NCBI GenBank assembly: GCA_003645645.1
Contig: QNBH01000002.1
Location: forward strand, 1 to 57,650
Reading direction: 5' to 3'
Source: Spirochaetota bacterium
Lineage (GTDB): Bacteria > Spirochaetota > Spirochaetia > SPDA01 > B32-G16
DNA: 57,650 nt
In this document: positions 53,135-57,650 of the stretch, one piece after another
Layout: the number at the start of each line of letters is the position of its first letter
How positions within the stretch are numbered: position 1 is the first letter of the stretch
Made by a program: the position numbers and the translations under genes
The notes under the pieces: model-generated
Databases searched by the model: none
Seen by the model: only the letters and a program-made list of their open reading frames with translations
Told to the model about the DNA's origin: nothing

Positions 53135-54285
53135 ACAGCATAAAACATAGATACATATTAAAAATTACACCTTTGACTGCAGTACATATAGGAACTGGAT
53201 TGGAACTAACTCCTTTTAACTATGTCATTAAGTTAAATAAAAATAGGACTCCGACTTTATATAGATTTATTCCGGGACAGGTAATTTCATTTTTAAGTTC
53301 TGAACAAAAAAAAGAACTTGAGAAATTATCAGAAAGCGGAAATATTCTTCCTCTAAGAAAGTTTCTTTATAATAACTTCAAAGCTGGTATGGAAATATAT
53401 TCATTACCTGTTTCAAAAGATATAGCAAAATCTTACGTTAATAATCTTCAATCAGAGAGAAATCAATTAATTATTAACGAAATGTACCGTAAAGGGGATA
53501 TTTACTCTCCTGTAATTCCCGGTAGTTCGCTGAAGGGAGCCATCAGAACGGCGGTATTGAATAAAAAAGTACGAGAAAAAACAAGCAGGGGATATGCTGT
53601 GCCTAAAATAAATAAAGAAATTCAAAAGCAGGCTTTGAATTATAAAGATGCAAAAGACGATCCTTTCAGAGCTGTCAGCATCTCGGATTGTGTTATTAAG
53701 AAAAGAAGTAAGAATCAAATTGTATCCAATCTTTTTATATATAAGAATACCAGGGGAGAAAACTCGAGAATAGAGATGCAGATGACCTATGAGCTTATAA
53801 GGGGGAAATTGTTTAACGGCAGTGCAATTGGGGGAGTTGAATTACTCATTGATAATCCTTTAATTGAGTTTCCACCTGTTGGAAATTGGGAAGGTATAAA
53901 AGTTAAACTCAATATTAAAGAGATTGCCGATTCCTGCAACAAGTTTTATAAGGATGCATTTAAAGAAGAGTTTAACAAACACTACGGTTCTTGTAACGAG
54001 TTTCTGCTAAAGAATAATCTCGAAATGCTTGAAAGGGAAATAGATGACATAGGTTCTGATTCTAATAAAATTTCATTTTTACTTAGAGTTGGAAGATTCA
54101 GTCAGGTGGAATGTGTAACCCTGGAAGAGCCATACAGATCACCATTCAACAAAAAAGGATATGGTAAAACAAGAACGCTTGCAAGGTACAATGATCTGGA
54201 GATGCCCTTAGGATGGGTTAGGGTAGATGTAGAGAAAGCATACATAAATGGAAAGCCAACTGAAAGGGCGGTATATCATAACTAG
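53131..54285 (+). CDS. csm5: Csm5 RAMP subunit
   Basis: The 384-residue RAMP has LTAVHIGTGLELTPFNYVI, VIPGSSLKGAIRTAVLN and the C-terminal KGYGKTRTLARYNDLEMPLGWVRV motif. It caps the 3' end of the crRNA in the III-A complex. With csm2-4 and cas10 it gives a complete effector. It shares a 4-bp ATGA overlap with csm4, so the two are translationally coupled. Confidence 0.93.
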   Translation: MNSIKHRYILKITPLTAVHIGTGLELTPFNYVIKLNKNRTPTLYRFIPGQVISFLSSEQKKELEKLSESGNILPLRKFLYNNFKAGMEIYSLPVSKDIAKSYVNNLQSERNQLIINEMYRKGDIYSPVIPGSSLKGAIRTAVLNKKVREKTSRGYAVPKINKEIQKQALNYKDAKDDPFRAVSISDCVIKKRSKNQIVSNLFIYKNTRGENSRIEMQMTYELIRGKLFNGSAIGGVELLIDNPLIEFPPVGNWEGIKVKLNIKEIADSCNKFYKDAFKEEFNKHYGSCNEFLLKNNLEMLEREIDDIGSDSNKISFLLRVGRFSQVECVTLEEPYRSPFNKKGYGKTRTLARYNDLEMPLGWVRVDVEKAYINGKPTERAVYHN

Positions 54286-54296
54286 GTAAAACTGAA

Positions 54297-54701
54297 ATGA
54301 AACCTTCATTTTTCATATTGATGAATCACGAACTAACGCCTCACCAGGAAAAGGAAGTAAAGGAAGTGATGAAATGCAGGTGTATCATCACTCCGCCAAA
54401 AAAGATAAAAGATATCTGGATAAAAATAACTCCTTACGGAATGATCGACACAGAAGCATTAGAGGAGATTACGGATTATCTATCAATAAAAGCCAGGGAA
54501 GGAGATTACGTTCTAGTCCAGGGAGAGTTCGGAGCCACCTTCTATATCGTAGATTACTGTTTCTGGAATGGGTTGGTTCCTGTTTATGCAACTTCCGAGA
54601 GGCGGTACAACGAAAGACATACAGAAGAGGGAAGCATAGAAAGACATCATATATTCAGCCATGTGCAGTTCAGAAAATATGTTAGATGGAGGAATCCATG
54701 A
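54297..54701 (+). CDS. csx20: Csx20-type protein, probable ring nuclease
   Basis: The 134-residue protein matches the Csx20 pattern: FFILMNHELTPHQEKEVKEVM, DYVLVQGEFGATFYIVDYCF, GLVPVYATSERR and HHIFSHVQFRKYV. Csx20 is a small CARF-like protein found in type III loci and thought to degrade cyclic oligoadenylate, switching the response off. The next gene overlaps it by 4 bp. Assignment rests on remembered motifs, without a database search. Confidence 0.78.
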   Translation: MKPSFFILMNHELTPHQEKEVKEVMKCRCIITPPKKIKDIWIKITPYGMIDTEALEEITDYLSIKAREGDYVLVQGEFGATFYIVDYCFWNGLVPVYATSERRYNERHTEEGSIERHHIFSHVQFRKYVRWRNP

Positions 54702-55990
54702 GTAACGTATTTTTATCCTTTCTGGGAACAAGCGATTATAAAACGTGTAATTACCATTACGGAAACAAGATAAGAAAAACTGTAGTATTCGCCCAGGAAG
54801 CTATTCTTAATTTTTTTTGCATGCACTTTAAAGAAAATGACAAGATACTAATTTTCCTTACAGAAAAAGCAAAGGAGAAAAATTGGGAGAAAAACAGTAA
54901 AGGTATTGGACTTAAAGAAACCATTGAAAACTTAGAACTTCCTGCACAATTGATACCGGTATCAATTCCAGAAGGCAACTCGGAAGAAGAAATATGGAAA
55001 ATTTTCGAAATTGTTTATGAGCACCTTGAACCGGAGGATGAGGTGATCCTCGATATAACCCACTCATTCAGATCGATCCCCATGTTAACAATGGTTCTTC
55101 TCAACTACACGCGATTCCTTAAAGATATAAAAATAAAAGGTATCTATTACGGAGCCTACGAAGCACGTATTGGTGAAGATGCGCCTGTTTTCGACCTTAC
55201 GAGTTTCGAACGGTTGCAACGTTGGAGTATTGCAGCAGAAAACTTTGTAAATCATGGGATAACGGATGCCATTGCAAATCTTGTTTATCCTCAGGTGAAT
55301 CCATTGTTAAAAGAAAGCATGGGCTCGAATGAAAGTGCGAAGGCGGAAAGTTATTTTGCTAAACTTTTAAACAGAGTCGGAAGTTATTTCAGTACGGTGA
55401 GGGGGAAAAGAATCTACATGGGTAGAGAAATAAATCGCCTTAAGCAGAATCTCAATCAAGTAAAAGAGGGCGAACTGATAATCAAACCCTTAAGACCATT
55501 GTTGGATAAAGTCCGTCAAAAGATAGAAGCTTTCAAGCCTGAGTCCATAGACAATATGATAGAAGCAGTAAAATGGTGTATAAATCATGATCTTATTCAG
55601 CAGGGGATAACAATGCTGCAGGAGACAATTATCTCTTATATCCTCGAAGAGAACGGGCTTGAGTGGTATGCGAAGGATAGAGCAACATCTGAGAAGAAAA
55701 AGAAAGTTAAGAGGTTAAGAGAAGATTTATCCCAGGCGATCCATCTATATGGCAAAAACGGCGATAGAAACGATTGGGATTATGAGTTTAAAATTCACAG
55801 CAAAATAATCAAGAAGGTAATAGAAAGTGAATCTTTTCAACGACTGTTTAAAACCAATGAAAAATTAAGGGATCTGCGTAACGATATAAATCACGCCGGT
55901 TTGATAGATGATTTTGAGCCGGGCAATTTTAAAGATAAACTTAAAAGCTCATTTGAAGAGATAAAGAAAATTATATTGTATGGAGGATAA
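54698..55990 (+). CDS. csx1: Csx1/TM1812-family CARF-HEPN ribonuclease
   Basis: The preferred start at 54698 (ATGA overlap, GGAGG box) gives 430 residues. The N-terminal CARF domain opens NVFLSFLGTSDYKTCNYHYG and contains LDITHSFRSIPML, the D-x-T-H family signature. The C-terminal HEPN domain has the catalytic R-x4-H motif RNDINH at 394-399. Such proteins become non-specific RNases when cyclic oligoadenylate binds the CARF domain. An upstream ATG at 54686 is less likely. Confidence 0.92.
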   Translation: MSNVFLSFLGTSDYKTCNYHYGNKIRKTVVFAQEAILNFFCMHFKENDKILIFLTEKAKEKNWEKNSKGIGLKETIENLELPAQLIPVSIPEGNSEEEIWKIFEIVYEHLEPEDEVILDITHSFRSIPMLTMVLLNYTRFLKDIKIKGIYYGAYEARIGEDAPVFDLTSFERLQRWSIAAENFVNHGITDAIANLVYPQVNPLLKESMGSNESAKAESYFAKLLNRVGSYFSTVRGKRIYMGREINRLKQNLNQVKEGELIIKPLRPLLDKVRQKIEAFKPESIDNMIEAVKWCINHDLIQQGITMLQETIISYILEENGLEWYAKDRATSEKKKKVKRLREDLSQAIHLYGKNGDRNDWDYEFKIHSKIIKKVIESESFQRLFKTNEKLRDLRNDINHAGLIDDFEPGNFKDKLKSSFEEIKKIILYGG

Positions 55991-55992
55991 AT

Positions 55993-57078
55993 GTGTCCAC
56001 CATATATATTGTTTCCGATTACGGAAAACTTATTAAGAAAAATAAAACACTTCAACTTACAAGCAACGATGGAACCACTACAATCATTTTCCCATATAAA
56101 ACCGATCAACTGGTTGTGATGGGAAGTATCGAGATAACAGGGCCTGCACTCAAACTTCTTATGAGATACAACATCGATACCGTTTTCCTTGGAAAAAACG
56201 GAAAATACAACGGTAAAATAGCTTTCCAGGAGAGCAAGAACGTATTCTTAAGACAGAAACAGTTTAAGATGCTTGAGGATAGGGATTTTGTACTCGATTT
56301 CTCAAAATCGGTTGTCAGGGCAAAGCTTAAAAATCAGCTTACCTTCATGCAGAGAATCCACCGCAGAAGGGAAAATGCAAAGCAGTTGCATAAAACGATA
56401 TTAAACATGAAGCTTAATCTCGAAAGGGTTGAGGAAGCCGGAAGTGCGGAACAGTTGAGAGGGATTGAGGGGCTCGGAGCGAGATACTTCTTCTCTCTTT
56501 TTCGGGAAAATATAATACAGGACTGGGCTGTTTTCAAGGGAAGGAGTATGCATCCTCCCGAAGATAACGTTAATGCGGTGTTGAGTTTTCTCTACACCCT
56601 CCTGTTTTTTCGTGTGGATGGAGCCATCGAATCTGAAGGGCTGGATAGTTTTGTAGGATATTTTCATTCCCTGGATTACGGGAAAAGAACCCTGTCCTTT
56701 GATTTAATGGAGGAGTTTCGCACTCCCCTTGCCGATACGCTTTGTTGTTCTCTTTTCAATCTGGCAATTCTGGAAGAAAATGACTTTGAAGAGGTCGTTT
56801 TTTCTGTCGATGACATCGATTACCCTCTTGAGGATGATGGTGAGGAGGAGAAAGGAGAAGGCTCTGTACTATATCAAGAGAAAAAAGGGGTGTTGCTTAC
56901 AAAGAAGGGGTTGAGAAAAGCACTTAAACAATTCGAGAAAAAACTGGAGGATCAATATTATTATCAACCTTTAAAGAGACAGATAAGTTATAAGAAACTT
57001 ATAAGAGAACAGGTAAAACATTTTAAGAGGGTATTAAACGGAGAAGAGAAAATGTACAAGCCAATGGTAATAAAATAA
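55993..57078 (+). CDS. cas1: Cas1 integrase
   Basis: The 361-residue protein has the Cas1 N-terminal beta domain (SDYGKLIKKNKTLQL, GSIEITGPALKLL) and the catalytic residues in IEGLGARYFF (Glu), GYFHSLDYGKR (His) and SFDLMEEFRTPLAD (acidic). It inserts new spacers with Cas2. The start is GTG (STIYIVSDYG), 2 bp after csx1. A charged EDDGEEEKGE linker occurs near residue 275. Confidence 0.95.
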   Translation: MSTIYIVSDYGKLIKKNKTLQLTSNDGTTTIIFPYKTDQLVVMGSIEITGPALKLLMRYNIDTVFLGKNGKYNGKIAFQESKNVFLRQKQFKMLEDRDFVLDFSKSVVRAKLKNQLTFMQRIHRRRENAKQLHKTILNMKLNLERVEEAGSAEQLRGIEGLGARYFFSLFRENIIQDWAVFKGRSMHPPEDNVNAVLSFLYTLLFFRVDGAIESEGLDSFVGYFHSLDYGKRTLSFDLMEEFRTPLADTLCCSLFNLAILEENDFEEVVFSVDDIDYPLEDDGEEEKGEGSVLYQEKKGVLLTKKGLRKALKQFEKKLEDQYYYQPLKRQISYKKLIREQVKHFKRVLNGEEKMYKPMVIK

Positions 57079-57091
57079 TAGAAAGACATAT

Positions 57092-57367
57092 ATGATTTAT
57101 ATGTTCTGTTATGATATATCTGATGATAAAAGACTTCGCAGAACGGCTAAGGTTCTGGAGCAGTTTGGGATCAGGGTTCAGAAATCATTTTTCCAGTGTG
57201 AGATGGAAAAGCAGAGGATGCAGGAGCTAAAAGATAAAATAAGGAAAGTAATTAACGAAAGAAAAGATTATTTCTTTATTTATCCGTTATGTGAAGATTG
57301 CAGCAGAAAGGCTCTGACCGATGGCACGGGAGAACTTATCAGGTTGGAGGCTTTTGAGATCTTATGA
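57092..57367 (+). CDS. cas2: Cas2 (first copy)
   Basis: The 91-residue protein shows the Cas2 ferredoxin-like fold with the conserved aspartate in FCYDISDDKRLRR and FGIRVQKSFFQCEME. It forms the central dimer of the spacer integration complex with Cas1. It overlaps the second copy by 4 bp. Confidence 0.93.
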   Translation: MIYMFCYDISDDKRLRRTAKVLEQFGIRVQKSFFQCEMEKQRMQELKDKIRKVINERKDYFFIYPLCEDCSRKALTDGTGELIRLEAFEIL

Positions 57368-57648
57368 AGCACTGGCTTGTTATCTATGATATCAGGAATG
57401 AGAAACGATTACACCGTGTGGCAAAAACAATGGAACGGTATGGGACAAGAGTACAGAAATCAGTATTTGAGATAGAAGCCGGAAATAAAACCATTAAAAG
57501 ACTCAGAAATCAAGTTAATGATATAATAGAAAGTGAAGATTTTGTAGTATATTTCGACATTTGCGAGAGGGACTGGCAGAAAAGAATGAAGTACGGTCCG
57601 AAAAAGTTTAAGGGGAAACCCTGTGATAAAGAATATCTTATAATTTAA
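57364..57648 (+). CDS. cas2: Cas2 (second copy)
   Basis: The 94-residue protein repeats the Cas2 pattern (WLVIYDIRNEKRLHRVAKTMERYGTRVQKSVFEIEA) with the key aspartate retained. It resembles the first copy only moderately, so the pair is not a recent duplication. Two Cas2 proteins could form a heterodimer. The gene ends 2 bp before the window edge; a CRISPR array would be expected just beyond. Confidence 0.92.
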   Translation: MKHWLVIYDIRNEKRLHRVAKTMERYGTRVQKSVFEIEAGNKTIKRLRNQVNDIIESEDFVVYFDICERDWQKRMKYGPKKFKGKPCDKEYLII

Positions 57649-57650
57649 GA

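Noticed and set aside
57090-57650. CRISPR array after cas2
   Set aside because: The window ends 2 bp after the second cas2 stop and no repeat units are visible anywhere in the sequence.

Overview
The window looks like a chromosomal segment of a free-living, probably anaerobic, carbohydrate-using spirochaete. This is inferred from the secreted solute-binding proteins, whose signal peptides end in AGKQE, AAGEKE or AGGQKE motifs typical of Spirochaetota, and from the mix of maltose-type and ribose-type ABC importers. No rRNA, tRNA or CRISPR array was found, so the taxonomic call is an inference.

Layout. 1-9.8 kb holds housekeeping and central metabolism: a PEGA-domain membrane protein cut by the left edge and frameshifted, a DUF1707/LiaF-like protein, DNA ligase LigA, a GntR regulator, aconitase and NADP-isocitrate dehydrogenase, a NifU-like Fe-S scaffold and an HD phosphohydrolase. 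10-20.5 kb holds a ribose-type ABC importer with an extraordinary controller: an ABC ATPase fused to a histidine kinase, overlapped by an NtrC-type response regulator, with a good sigma-54 promoter in front of the importer's binding-protein gene. It is followed by a TRAP transporter damaged by an internal deletion, kduI, kduD and an IclR regulator. An inverted pair of about 65-bp repeats brackets this block.

20.5-27.5 kb holds a LacI regulator with a palindromic operator in its own promoter, a second 38-bp perfect palindrome, and the four-enzyme Thermotoga-type inositol route (iolM, iolN, iolO, iolG) plus a DUF362 ferredoxin. 27.5-28.1 kb holds gene wreckage (HicB-like antitoxin, IS1634-type transposase). 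28.2-37.3 kb holds a maltose-type importer, a carbon-nitrogen hydrolase, a GntR regulator whose sensor domain is a copy of the importer's own binding protein, and a GH38 alpha-mannosidase. 37.5-42.6 kb holds a LacI regulator and another maltose-type importer with unusual permeases.

42.7-57.65 kb is a complete type III-A CRISPR-Cas locus (cas6, cas10/csm1, csm2-5, csx20, csx1, cas1, two cas2) that also carries a CARF-adenosine deaminase (Cad1) and a Nudix hydrolase. It is divergently flanked by a sigma-54 activator whose sensor is a CARF domain of the RtcR family. The intergenic region contains a textbook sigma-54 promoter facing the cas operon, repeat pairs suited to activator binding, and a separate sigma-70 promoter. 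The most economical reading is a CRISPR system whose expression is raised by a nucleotide or RNA-end signal sensed by the CARF activator, with Cas10-made cyclic oligoadenylate as one candidate, feeding a multi-effector nucleotide-depletion and RNase response. A second theme is regulators built from transporter parts: an ATPase joined to a kinase, and a binding protein joined to a repressor head.
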